The translations under genes and the position numbers were made by a program. DNA of 27,091 nucleotides from positions 1 through 27,091 of the forward strand of contig DASZZV010000073.1 of the NCBI GenBank assembly GCA_035544835.1, given 5' to 3'. Under the pieces are notes generated by a model. That model saw only the letters and a program-made list of their open reading frames with translations, had not been told where the DNA came from and ran no database searches. How positions within the stretch are numbered: the first letter of the stretch is position 1; each line of letters opens with the position of its first letter. Of the stretch, positions 7,075-14,822 are shown piece after piece. Source of the stretch: DASZZV01 sp035544835. Its GTDB lineage: Bacteria > Acidobacteriota > Thermoanaerobaculia > Gp7-AA8.

Positions 7075-7311
7075 ATGGCGGATCCTAACGACAGAGTACC
7101 CGGCCAGGTTGGCGGCGCCTTCTATGTCGATACTCAGTGCATAGATTGCGATCTTTGTCGGGAGACAGCGCCGGCAAACTTCACGCGAAATGACGAAGAG
7201 GGGTTCTCTTTCGTCTACAAGCAGCCGGAGAATGAGGGCGAGGCGTCACAGTGCAAGGACGCCATGGACAACTGTCCGGTAGAAGCGATCGGTAGTGACG
7301 GATCCAACTGA
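7075..7311 (+). CDS. [4Fe-4S] ferredoxin
   Basis: This 78-residue soluble electron carrier is of the single-cluster type. The ligand pattern is Cys22-x2-Cys25-x2-Cys28 in QCIDCDLC, with Cys67 followed by proline in NCPVEAIG. A fifth cysteine, Cys60, lies seven residues before the last ligand. An AGGAG ribosome site lies about ten bases before ATG 7075. The protein is acidic, as is usual for ferredoxins. It converges on the receiver gene with only a five-base gap and has no obvious redox partner nearby, so the electron donor and acceptor are unknown. Confidence 0.93.
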   Translation: MADPNDRVPGQVGGAFYVDTQCIDCDLCRETAPANFTRNDEEGFSFVYKQPENEGEASQCKDAMDNCPVEAIGSDGSN

Positions 7312-7316
7312 CGCGG

Positions 7317-7736
7317 TCAGTGCATCGTCTTGTCGTTGCTTACCTGATCCTTCCAGTCCTCGGCCAGAAGAACTTCAACAAGCTCCTGGAGCTCTTCCAT
7401 GTGAAAAGGCTTCGTCAGTGCTGCAGTGACGTTGTTTCCCTTGGTGATGGTGAGAATGTCGCCCTTGCCCGACGCAACGACCACCGGCATGTGCAGCCCC
7501 TGCTGTAGATACCAGGCCATCCACTCTTCTCCACTCATCCCCGGCATGTTCAGGTCGAGCAGAATCAACCTCGTGTCGGGATTGGCGCGGAGCAGCGACA
7601 TGGCCTCGTTTCCACCTGAAGCAGAGATCACCGTGTAGCCTTTCCTGTTGAAGAAGGTCGAATAGAGGTGGAGAACCTCGGGATCGTCCTCGATGGCGAG
7701 GATCTTCTTGGTCGGAATGCCCTGAACTTTGTCCAT
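7317..7736 (-). CDS. stand-alone response-regulator receiver protein
   Basis: The 139 residues from ATG 7736 form a single CheY-like receiver domain with no output domain. Visible residues are the acidic pair in LAIEDD (Asp17, Asp18), the phosphoacceptor Asp61 in LLDLNMPGMSG, Ser89 in VVVASG at the usual Thr/Ser switch position, and Lys109 in LTKPF. It would act by phosphorelay or protein interaction, not by binding DNA. No histidine kinase is adjacent. A GTG at 7778 would add 14 residues without family similarity and with no better ribosome site, so the ATG is preferred. It is divergent from the small membrane protein gene. Confidence 0.88.
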   Translation of the reverse strand: MDKVQGIPTKKILAIEDDPEVLHLYSTFFNRKGYTVISASGGNEAMSLLRANPDTRLILLDLNMPGMSGEEWMAWYLQQGLHMPVVVASGKGDILTITKGNNVTAALTKPFHMEELQELVEVLLAEDWKDQVSNDKTMH

Positions 7737-7809
7737 GGTCAGCGAAACCGTTGCTGCGAAGGTTGTACCATAATTCACGCACTGCTACCGCAGGCGATGG
7801 AGAACTACC

Positions 7810-8103
7810 ATGGGACTGCTGTCGTGGATCGCTGCCGGAATCGTCGCATTCGGAATCTCACGGCTACTGCGAGCGGCCCCTCTGTACTGGGCGATGGAGT
7901 TACCACTGGCAGTGGTAGCCGGGATCGCCGGCGGCTGCTTCGCTACGGCGGCCGATTTCGGCGGCTGGAATGAGCTCGATCTCCGAGCGATCACATTCTG
8001 TTTGCTGGCGGGACTTTCTGCAGTGGCGATCACACGTCTGATTGGAATGCTCGTCCGCGCCATTCGGAAGGGCGATGTCGACGTCAACGGACAACAAGTC
8101 TGA
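7810..8103 (+). CDS. small three-helix membrane protein
   Basis: This 97-residue protein starts at ATG 7810, six bases after a GGAGAA ribosome site. It starts MGLLSWIAAGIVAFGISRLL and appears to have three hydrophobic helices, near residues 3-18, 28-48 and 58-82, followed by a charged tail. The opening resembles the GlsB/YeaQ/YmgE transglycosylase-associated family, but the glycine pattern of that family is only partly kept, so I leave it unassigned. It is probably an inner-membrane protein. It is followed by about 290 bases occupied by a large palindromic repeat. Confidence 0.7.
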   Translation: MGLLSWIAAGIVAFGISRLLRAAPLYWAMELPLAVVAGIAGGCFATAADFGGWNELDLRAITFCLLAGLSAVAITRLIGMLVRAIRKGDVDVNGQQV

Positions 8104-8170
8104 TGAACCTTCTCTCCCGCGCCGGGAGGCTGCCGCGTCCTCCTGGAATAGAACTAATCGACCCGATCGT

Positions 8171-8360
8171 CTTCCCTCTCCCCGCCGCGGGGAGAGGGTG
8201 GCGCCGCAGCGCCGGGTGAGGGGCCGAACGATAACGCTGCGTGGGCGTTGCGACGCAAAACAAAGAACCACACTTTCGTGCCCTCGCACGTTATAGCGAG
8301 CCTGTTACGCCCCTCACCCGCGGCTGCGGCCGCACCCTCTCCCCGCCGGGGAGAGGGAAG
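8171..8360. repeat. CCCTCTCCCC-type large palindrome
   Basis: Left arm, about 8171-8223, runs from CTTCCCTCTCCCCGCC to GGGTGAGGGG. Right arm, about 8310-8360, runs from CCCCTCACCC to GGGGAGAGGGAAG. Each arm also holds its own CTCTCCCCG/CGGGGAGAG hairpin, so a cruciform with side-stems is possible. The gap 8104-8394 contains nothing else I can support. Similar CCTCACCC/CCTCTCCCC elements are known to recur in intergenic DNA of many unrelated GC-rich bacteria. Confidence 0.8.
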
Positions 8361-8394
8361 AGGTCTGCACCATCATTCCCAATAGATGGTGACT

Positions 8395-8757
8395 TCACGT
8401 TTTCGCGGAGACGATCAACATCGCCGGAACCGTTTCCAACCGTGTCGCCTCGATTGCTGCGACGATGTCGCCGCGTAGCACAGGGAGATCGAGCTCCCGC
8501 CCCTCCGAAAGTCGATCGAGCGCGATCAAACCTTCACGCAGCCGCTCTCCGGCCGCTCGCCATTGATGACGCTCCGCGTGAAGCATGCCGACACTGATCT
8601 GTAGAAAGAGCCGGACGTATCCAACCTCCCATCCCACCGCCTCGAAGAAAAGATCCTCCAAACAATCGCCGGCCTCGAGGAACTCGCCGGCATTGAAAAA
8701 CTCTATCCCCTGTAGAAAACGAGGATCATCCCGGATGTCATCGGTCGCTCTGAGCAT
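8395..8757 (-). CDS. divergent DUF309-family protein
   Basis: The 120-residue, mostly helical protein has GIEFFNAGEFLEAGDCLEDL at 17-36 and LFLQISVGMLHAERHQWRAA near 50-69. This layout fits DUF309, whose usual signature is a run like FNxGxFxEAHExWE followed by a second helix pair. Here the signature His-Glu and Trp are missing: the run reads EAGDCLED. The presumed metal-binding or catalytic function may therefore be lost or changed. The function of DUF309 is not known. It starts at ATG 8757, divergent from the helicase at 8855, leaving a shared 97-base promoter region. Confidence 0.65.
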   Translation of the reverse strand: MLRATDDIRDDPRFLQGIEFFNAGEFLEAGDCLEDLFFEAVGWEVGYVRLFLQISVGMLHAERHQWRAAGERLREGLIALDRLSEGRELDLPVLRGDIVAAIEATRLETVPAMLIVSAKT

Positions 8758-8854
8758 CGTCTGCAGATCATTTTCTCTCCGTCGTCCGAGGATGGCGGAT
8801 CAAACCTGCCCAGAAGCGCGCCCACACCGAACCGTCTAGCTTTAGACTGACCTG

Positions 8855-10957
8855 GTGTCGAAGATCCGCCACTACCAGCTGAAACCGGCCACTCCGACGA
8901 GAGCTTACCGCGTCAAGTACGATCAGGATGTCAACCCTCAGCAGCTCGACGTCGTCATGGCCGGCGATGGACCACTGCTCGTCATCGCCGGCGCCGGCAG
9001 CGGGAAGACACGCACCCTCACCTATCGCGTCTCGCGACTGATCGAAGACGGGATTGATCCCTCCGACCTTCTCCTGCTCACCTTCACCAACAAAGCCTCT
9101 CGCGAGATGCTCACCCGGGTTGAAACGCTGGTGCAGACCGACACCCGGCGTATCTGGAGCGGTACGTTTCACTCCATCGCCAATCGCCTGCTCCGGCGAC
9201 ATGCCGACGTTCTCGGCTACCGATCCAGCTTCTCGATTCTCGACAGCGAAGATGCCAAAGAGATGATGGAGAGCGCCATCTCGTCATCGGCGGCGAAGAC
9301 TCTCGAGAAGCGGTTCCCGAAGGGGGATGTTCTCCTCGACATTCACTCCTATGTCATCAATACCAAGACGCCGCCGGAGCTCTACATCGAGGAAAACTAT
9401 CCTCATTTCGGCGCCTACCTTCCGGAGATGCGGGAGATCTTCGGACTCTACGCCGCGAAGAAGAAGACCGCCAACGTCATGGACTTCGACGATCTGCTGA
9501 CCAACTGGAAGAAGCTCCTCGACGACTTTCCCGAGGTCGCAGCAGCCTTGAAGGTGCGGTTCCGACACATCCTGGTCGACGAGTATCAGGACACCAACCG
9601 GCTGCAGGCCGACATCGTCGATTCCATGGCCGGCCGTCGCAATCTGATGGTCGTCGGCGACGACGCTCAGTCGATCTACTCCTTTCGAGGAGCATCGTTC
9701 GAGAACATCCTCACCTTCCCGATCCGCTATCCGGAATCGAAAATCTACAAGCTCGAGATCAACTACCGATCCACTCCTCAGATACTCCGCCTCGCCAATG
9801 CCTGCATCGCCCAGAATCGATATCAGTTTCCGAAAGAGCTCTCCGCGGTCCGTTCCGATGGTCCTGATCCGGCCGTGGTAGGAGTCGACGACGTCTTCGA
9901 GCAGGCCAACTTCGTAGCGCAACGCATTCTCGAGCTGCGCGACGAAGGCGAAACCCTCGGCGACATCGCCGTTCTCTACAGGTCCCACTACCAATCGCTG
10001 GAGCTGCAGATGGAGCTGTCGAGGCGGAACATCCCCTATGAGATCCGCTCCGGAGTTCGCTTCTTCGAGCAGGCCCACATCAAGGACGTGCTGGCCTACC
10101 TGAAGATCATCTCGAATCCGCGCGACGAGATCTCCTGGAAACGAGCGCTGAAGCTCTATCCGAAGGTTGGGGAAAAGACGGCCTCCGAGACCTGGACGAT
10201 GTTGTCGACGTCACGCGATCCTCTGGCGACGTTTCTCGGCAGCACGCCAGCCGTCTCCGGTCGTGGCCCGGCAGCCAGCCTGGCCAGTTTTAAAAAGGTG
10301 CTCTCCAGAATTTCCAGTGAGGCCATGAAGAAGAATCCCTCCGAGGTGATCCGAGTCGTTGTCGACGATGGCTATCGGGATTACGCGCGCTCGAAGTTTC
10401 CGAACTCTCAGGCGCGACTCGATGACCTCGAGCAGCTGGCTCAATACGCACTGCGCTATGGGAGCGTCGACGAGCTTCTCGAGGATGTCGGCCTCACAAC
10501 TCCGATGGCTGGCGAAGACGTCGCCGTAGTCGGTCCGGAAGACGAGAAGGTCGTCCTCTCCTCCGTGCATCAGGCCAAAGGGCTGGAATGGCGCATCGTC
10601 TTCCTGATCTGGCTGGCCGAGGGACGATTTCCATCCGCAAGAGCGATGAGGGTTCCGGGAGGGATTGTACGGATCGATCGCAACCGTCCAGATGCATTAG
10701 CCCTGCTCGGAGCCGGCGACCTCCTCCTGCCCGCGCCGGACGGTGCGGCTGCTGAGGGCCCCATCGAGATCATCATTCCCGGCGAAGAAGAGGAGCGACG
10801 CCTCTTTTACGTAGCCGTCACTCGTGCCCAGCAGGAGCTCTACCTGGTTTTTCCGGTGATCGCCAGAGACCGCGCCCAGATGGACGTCCTCATGGAGCCG
10901 TCACGCTTCGTGCGCGAGCTGCCGGGAGAGGTGTATGAGAAGTGGGTGATCGGCTGA
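8855..10957 (+). CDS. UvrD/PcrA-type superfamily 1A DNA helicase
   Basis: This 700-residue 3'-5' helicase has all SF1 motifs in order: Q-motif NPQQLDVV near 27-34, Walker A GAGSGKT at 46-52, LLTFTNKAS, GTFHS, DFDDLL, Walker B LVDEYQDTN near 240-248, GDDAQSIYSFRGA, LEINYRSTPQI, VLYRSHYQSLE, SSVHQAKGLEW near 569-579 and ERRLFYVAVTRA near 647-658. It would act in nucleotide-excision or replication-fork repair. It is slightly shorter than typical UvrD/PcrA because the C-terminal tail after motif VI is brief. The start is GTG 8855, since the first in-frame ATG is within the conserved N-terminus. Its 3' end faces the SGNH hydrolase across a very large inverted repeat. Confidence 0.92.
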   Translation: MSKIRHYQLKPATPTRAYRVKYDQDVNPQQLDVVMAGDGPLLVIAGAGSGKTRTLTYRVSRLIEDGIDPSDLLLLTFTNKASREMLTRVETLVQTDTRRIWSGTFHSIANRLLRRHADVLGYRSSFSILDSEDAKEMMESAISSSAAKTLEKRFPKGDVLLDIHSYVINTKTPPELYIEENYPHFGAYLPEMREIFGLYAAKKKTANVMDFDDLLTNWKKLLDDFPEVAAALKVRFRHILVDEYQDTNRLQADIVDSMAGRRNLMVVGDDAQSIYSFRGASFENILTFPIRYPESKIYKLEINYRSTPQILRLANACIAQNRYQFPKELSAVRSDGPDPAVVGVDDVFEQANFVAQRILELRDEGETLGDIAVLYRSHYQSLELQMELSRRNIPYEIRSGVRFFEQAHIKDVLAYLKIISNPRDEISWKRALKLYPKVGEKTASETWTMLSTSRDPLATFLGSTPAVSGRGPAASLASFKKVLSRISSEAMKKNPSEVIRVVVDDGYRDYARSKFPNSQARLDDLEQLAQYALRYGSVDELLEDVGLTTPMAGEDVAVVGPEDEKVVLSSVHQAKGLEWRIVFLIWLAEGRFPSARAMRVPGGIVRIDRNRPDALALLGAGDLLLPAPDGAAAEGPIEIIIPGEEEERRLFYVAVTRAQQELYLVFPVIARDRAQMDVLMEPSRFVRELPGEVYEKWVIG

Positions 10958-10983
10958 AGTGTGGGTTACGGGGGCTTGGGGAA

Positions 10984-11168
10984 CGTTGTCATCCTGAGGG
11001 AGCACGCGCAAAACGAAGGACCAGACAACTGTGAATGCGACCGAAGGATCTTTGGTGACATCACCGTGGTGTACATTGACGACCTCGCACGTGTCACCAG
11101 AGATCCTTCGGTCGCATTCACAGTTGTCTGGTCCTTCGTTTTGCGCGTGCTCCCTCAGGATGACAACG
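10984..11168. repeat. GTCATCCTGAG palindrome with perfect 68-bp arms
   Basis: Left arm 10984-11051 and right arm 11101-11168 are exact reverse complements over 68 bp. The pairing continues for 7 of the next 8 bases, leaving a loop of about 33 nt. The outer ends carry GTCATCCTGAGGGAGC and the inner part carries GAAGGATCTTTGGTGAC, both shared with the shorter element at 14645-14787. It fills the gap between two converging genes. Confidence 0.95.
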
Positions 11169-11193
11169 CTCCGGCGGGGCCGGCAAAGTCGTT

Positions 11194-11955
11194 TCAGCGT
11201 CCACAATGAGACGGCTGCGAAGCCAGCGCCTCGGCGATCGCCTCGTTGAGGACCGGAATCCACACTTCATAGCCGCGGTCGGAGGGATGAAAAAGGTCGG
11301 CGGCAAATAGTGTTCGATCGCGGCGAAACTGCGGACCGGTCTTCAATGCAATCGGCGCGAATGTCAGGCGATGTTTGCGGACGGCACGCCGAACGATGAC
11401 GTTCAGTTGATGCGTTCGCAAATCCGCCAGCCACCCGAGGCCAAACGGAATCCTCGGGCTGGCTCCCATGTCGGGCGATCCCGTGACCACGATCTTCATC
11501 TCGCAATTCAGCGCCAGGAGCTTGTCGATGGTGCTGGCCAGATCGCGCGTGACACTGCGCGAGGAGGTCAGATGAATGACGTCATTGGCAACTACATCGA
11601 GCAGCACGAGATCGGGATGCAGCCCCGTCAACTTCGGAAGCTGCAGGTTCAGCACATCATGAACTCGCGCCCCGGTAACGCCGAGGTTGCGAACCACCAC
11701 ACCCCGGCTCTCGAGATTCCTTGCCGTAGCCTCAACAATGCCGCGCTCGTAGCTGCTGGCGCCCTCCCCCGCGGCGGTGCTGTCGCCGACGACCACATAC
11801 TGCAGCGGATGGTCAGAGCTCCCGAAGGTCCGGGCCTCGCGCGGTGGATTGGCGTGCGGGATGGGCCGGGCTCCGGACGAACAACCGAGAAGAAGAATTG
11901 AGAATTGAAAATTGAGAATTGAGAAATAGACCCAGGTTAACGGCTGGTTCTTCAC
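11194..11955 (-). CDS. SGNH/GDSL hydrolase, predicted lipoprotein
   Basis: From GTG 11955 the protein has 253 residues. It opens MKNQPLTWVY and continues through a hydrophobic stretch to LLLGC, a good lipobox with Cys25, so it is probably exported and lipidated. The catalytic block I is VVVGDSTAAGEG (Ser59), block III is VANDV, and DLFHPSDRGY (Asp220, His223) completes the triad of the lysophospholipase/TesA-like family. It would be an esterase or deacetylase in the periplasm or at the outer membrane. Residues 11-20 of the signal peptide are encoded by one arm of a heptamer inverted repeat, and the start codon lies in its loop. No start codon exists between that repeat and the GDS motif that would keep the fold, so the repeat must be coding if the gene is intact. 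Confidence 0.82.
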   Translation of the reverse strand: MKNQPLTWVYFSILNFQFSILLLGCSSGARPIPHANPPREARTFGSSDHPLQYVVVGDSTAAGEGASSYERGIVEATARNLESRGVVVRNLGVTGARVHDVLNLQLPKLTGLHPDLVLLDVVANDVIHLTSSRSVTRDLASTIDKLLALNCEMKIVVTGSPDMGASPRIPFGLGWLADLRTHQLNVIVRRAVRKHRLTFAPIALKTGPQFRRDRTLFAADLFHPSDRGYEVWIPVLNEAIAEALASQPSHCGR

Positions 11956-11987
11956 TTTCTCAATTCTCAATTTTCAATTCTCAATTC
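11895..11987. repeat. AT-rich heptamer inverted repeat, copy 4 (perfect 32-bp arms)
   Basis: Arm 11895-11926 begins GAATTGAGAATTG and ends GAGAAA. Arm 11956-11987 is its exact reverse complement over 32 bp, and the loop is 29 nt. One arm lies in the signal-peptide codons of the SGNH gene, and the other ends in the ftsK stop codon. The element therefore spans the whole ftsK-SGNH junction. Confidence 0.92.
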
Positions 11988-14506
11988 CGCTCTGCGGCGG
12001 CGGGGTAGTCGTCGGCACGGATCAGGATCTCACGCGGTTTGCTGCCCTGGCTGGGCCCGAGGATGCCGTTCGATTCCATGATCTCGATCAGACGCGCGGC
12101 TCGGGAGTAGCCGAGCTTCATGCGCCGCTGCAGATACGAAGCCGAGGCTTGTCCGGTCGAGAGCACCACACGTACGGCATCATCGTATTTTGGATCGCTG
12201 AGGTAATCCAACCCCTCCAGGGCGGTCTTTTCCTCGGCCACCTTTGTGATCTCACCGAAGAACTCGGGCTTGCCCTGATTCTTCTTCACGAACTCGACGA
12301 TGTCGACGATCTCCTTCTCGGAGAGGTACGCGCCATGGATCCGGCGGATGCGGGCCGTACCCGGCGGCAGGAAGAGCATGTCGCCATTGCCGAGCAGTTT
12401 CTCCGCTCCCTGCGCATCGAGAATCGTCCTGGAGTCAATTCTCGAGGCTACCTGATAGGAGATTCGCGACGGGAAGTTGGCCTTGATCACGCCGGTGATG
12501 ACATCCACGGATGGTCGCTGCGTGGCGATGATCAGATGAATGCCGACTGCGCGAGCCTTCTGAGCCAGACGCGTGACCGAGTCCTCGACGTCTTTCGAAG
12601 CGACCATCATGAGGTCCGCAAACTCGTCGATGATGATGACGATGTAATGCAGCGATTCATCCTTGTAAGGCTCACCGGGCTGAAGTCTCTTGGCCCGCCG
12701 CAGCGCCTCGGGGTCCTTCAGAAGGGTGTTGTATTGATCGATGTTGCGAACGCCGCATTCGGCGAGAATGCGATAGCGGTTCTCCATCTCCTGCACGGCC
12801 CAGATCAGAGCGTTCGAGGCCAGCTTGGGATCGGTAACGATGGGGTGAAGAAGGTGCGGGATGTCCTCGTAGATCTTCATCTCCACCATCTTCGGATCGA
12901 TCATCAGCATGCGAAGCTGCTTGGGAAGTGCCTTATAGAGTAGTGACACGATCATGGAGTTCAGGCCGACTGATTTTCCCGCTCCGGTGGCGCCGGCCAC
13001 CAGCAGGTGGGGCATTCGCCCGAGATCGGTCACGAAAGGCTCTCCGTGAATGTCTTTGCCGAGAGCGAGAGTCAGGGGCGACGCCGACTGACGGAACGTC
13101 TCGGTGTCGATGATGTCGCGCAACGTGATCAGCTCACGAGTCTTGTTCGGCACCTCTATACCGACCGTCGACGAGCCGGAGATGCGCTCGATGCGAATCG
13201 ACTCGGCCTTCAGACCGAGCGCGAGATCGTCACCGAGGTTTACCACCTTTGCGTACTTCACTCCGGCCGATGGCTTGAACTCGAAGGTCGTGACCACCGG
13301 ACCGGGATGATAGGCAGTCACTTCTCCGTCGACCGCAAACTCACGGCACCGCGCCTCGATCAACTTCCCGATGTCGAGATACTTTTTGTGCAGGTCATCG
13401 GTGATCGTTCCATGCTGCACACCCGGTGCGAGCAGATTCACGAAGGGCAGCCGCTCGGCCGAGAGATTCGCTTCTCCCTTTTCCGCCGTCGGTGTCGCTG
13501 GCTCTCTCCGCTTCGGCTGGGGCTTCGACATCTCCCGCAGCGGACGAATCGGAAGCTCGATGTCCTCGAAGTCATCGAAATCGTCCACAACCTTGAGCGG
13601 CGTCCTGCGCTGCGGCTCTTTGACCGGCGAGGGCGCAACAGACTTGGGAGGAGAGGGAGGTGCGGGAGGTGCCGAGTAGAGCTCGACCGGATTCGGCCGG
13701 TTACCCTGCACGATTTCCTCGGCGACCTTGCGGAGGTCGGCTTTGGTGACTTTGCGGATCTGAAACTTTCCGTGCCCCTGAACCTCGCGAACGGCCAGGC
13801 CCTTCTTGTCGGCCCCTGGCAGCGGAGCTGGTTCGGCCTCGAGACTCTCGGCCGGCTCGCGTTCCAGATGCTTCTTCAGAACGCTGGTCTTCATTTTCTC
13901 CTTTCGGCGCCGCTCCGTGAAGCGAGCCCATCGCAGTGAGAGATTGCGCCCCAACGCCAGGCTCATCTCTCTCAAAGCGAGAAAGATCGAGGCCAGGCTG
14001 ATCCGCGTGGCCAGCAGGACGCCGATCAGGAGCAGGGTGCTGAGGGCGATGGCACCCCCGATCGAGTTCAGATTCGCCGACACGGCCCGATCGATCTCAT
14101 GACCGAGATAACCACCCGACGCGAGAAGAGCCTCGCGAAACCAGAACTTCCCGACGGCCAGATCGAGCAACGGCGGAAGTGAAATGACCAGGATGATGAA
14201 GCCGAGGAGCTTGGTGTGAAAAAACTCCACCGGCTTGTCCCAGAAGCGGTTCCACCCCAGGAGCACGAGAGCGATAGGAAAGAGAAGGCTGGCGATCCCG
14301 AAGAACTCGACCAGTACCCACGCCAGAGTCGAGCCGTAGTAGCCGATGGCGTTGGAGACTTCTGTAGAGGTGGAGGTGAAGAATGCGGAGGGATCGCCTG
14401 GGTGATAGGTGATGAGAGACGCAGAGACGGTGATTCCGATCGCCAGAATGACGATACCGACCAGCTCCGTACCCCGCCGGCTCTTCAGAAACTGAAGAAG
14501 CTCCAT
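11981..14506 (-). CDS. ftsK: FtsK DNA translocase
   Basis: This 841-residue divisome motor moves chromosome ends through the septum and activates dimer resolution. Four hydrophobic segments span about residues 15-180. A charged, Pro/Arg-rich linker to about 350 is short compared with E. coli. The RecA-like motor has Walker A GATGAGKS near 505 and Walker B IIIDEFADLMM near 625, and the gamma domain at the C-terminus reads YLQRRMKLGYSRAARLIEIM, the winged helix that reads KOPS/SRS-type sites. ATG 14506 and GTG 14518 are both possible starts; I prefer the ATG because GGCGGGGGAG precedes it. The stop codon TGA lies inside a heptamer repeat. The SGNH gene follows on the same strand with its GTG 25 bases beyond the ftsK stop. 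Confidence 0.95.
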   Translation of the reverse strand: MELLQFLKSRRGTELVGIVILAIGITVSASLITYHPGDPSAFFTSTSTEVSNAIGYYGSTLAWVLVEFFGIASLLFPIALVLLGWNRFWDKPVEFFHTKLLGFIILVISLPPLLDLAVGKFWFREALLASGGYLGHEIDRAVSANLNSIGGAIALSTLLLIGVLLATRISLASIFLALREMSLALGRNLSLRWARFTERRRKEKMKTSVLKKHLEREPAESLEAEPAPLPGADKKGLAVREVQGHGKFQIRKVTKADLRKVAEEIVQGNRPNPVELYSAPPAPPSPPKSVAPSPVKEPQRRTPLKVVDDFDDFEDIELPIRPLREMSKPQPKRREPATPTAEKGEANLSAERLPFVNLLAPGVQHGTITDDLHKKYLDIGKLIEARCREFAVDGEVTAYHPGPVVTTFEFKPSAGVKYAKVVNLGDDLALGLKAESIRIERISGSSTVGIEVPNKTRELITLRDIIDTETFRQSASPLTLALGKDIHGEPFVTDLGRMPHLLVAGATGAGKSVGLNSMIVSLLYKALPKQLRMLMIDPKMVEMKIYEDIPHLLHPIVTDPKLASNALIWAVQEMENRYRILAECGVRNIDQYNTLLKDPEALRRAKRLQPGEPYKDESLHYIVIIIDEFADLMMVASKDVEDSVTRLAQKARAVGIHLIIATQRPSVDVITGVIKANFPSRISYQVASRIDSRTILDAQGAEKLLGNGDMLFLPPGTARIRRIHGAYLSEKEIVDIVEFVKKNQGKPEFFGEITKVAEEKTALEGLDYLSDPKYDDAVRVVLSTGQASASYLQRRMKLGYSRAARLIEIMESNGILGPSQGSKPREILIRADDYPAAAERN

Positions 14507-14528
14507 CTCCCCCGCCACGCCGCTTTAT

Positions 14529-14537
14529 ATGGTAGCA
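14529..14537 (-). promoter_or_regulatory. possible extended -10 promoter of ftsK
   Basis: The reverse strand reads TGCTACCAT, a TG-N extended -10, followed directly by an AT-rich TATAAAG. The position, about 20 bases before the ATG, fits a short leader. No clear -35 is visible, so this is tentative. Confidence 0.3.
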
Positions 14538-14644
14538 GAAGTTGGACCAGGAGGAGGAAGGCAGAGAGCAGAAGGCAGAAGGCGCGTGTCATCCCGAAGC
14601 GGGGAACGACGCAGGCAGCGCCGATGAGGGGAAAGAATCAAAGC

Positions 14645-14787
14645 TTGTCATCCTGAGCGATAGCGAAGGATCTTTGGTGACATCACCGGGGTTTGAGTTC
14701 GCAATTTTTCTCATGTCACCAAAGATCCTTCGGTCGCCCTCACTCCCTACCGATCCTTTACTCCTGCGCGCGCTCCCTCAGGATGAC
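14645..14787. repeat. GTCATCCTGAG palindrome, second copy
   Basis: The inner arms 14664-14683 and 14713-14732 are exact 20-bp complements around GAAGGATCTTTGGTGAC. The outer ends are GTCATCCTGAGCGA and GCTCCCTCAGGATGAC. It shares both outer and inner sequences with 10984-11168 but has diverged between them. It occupies the gap 14519-14822 between ftsK and the mutase gene. A GTGTCATCCCGAAGC fragment at about 14588 looks like a broken copy of the 22802 family. No gene is supported in this gap. Confidence 0.85.
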
Positions 14788-14822
14788 GCTCTGCCGCGAT
14801 GCCGGCTTGCCTTCTGTCTTTC

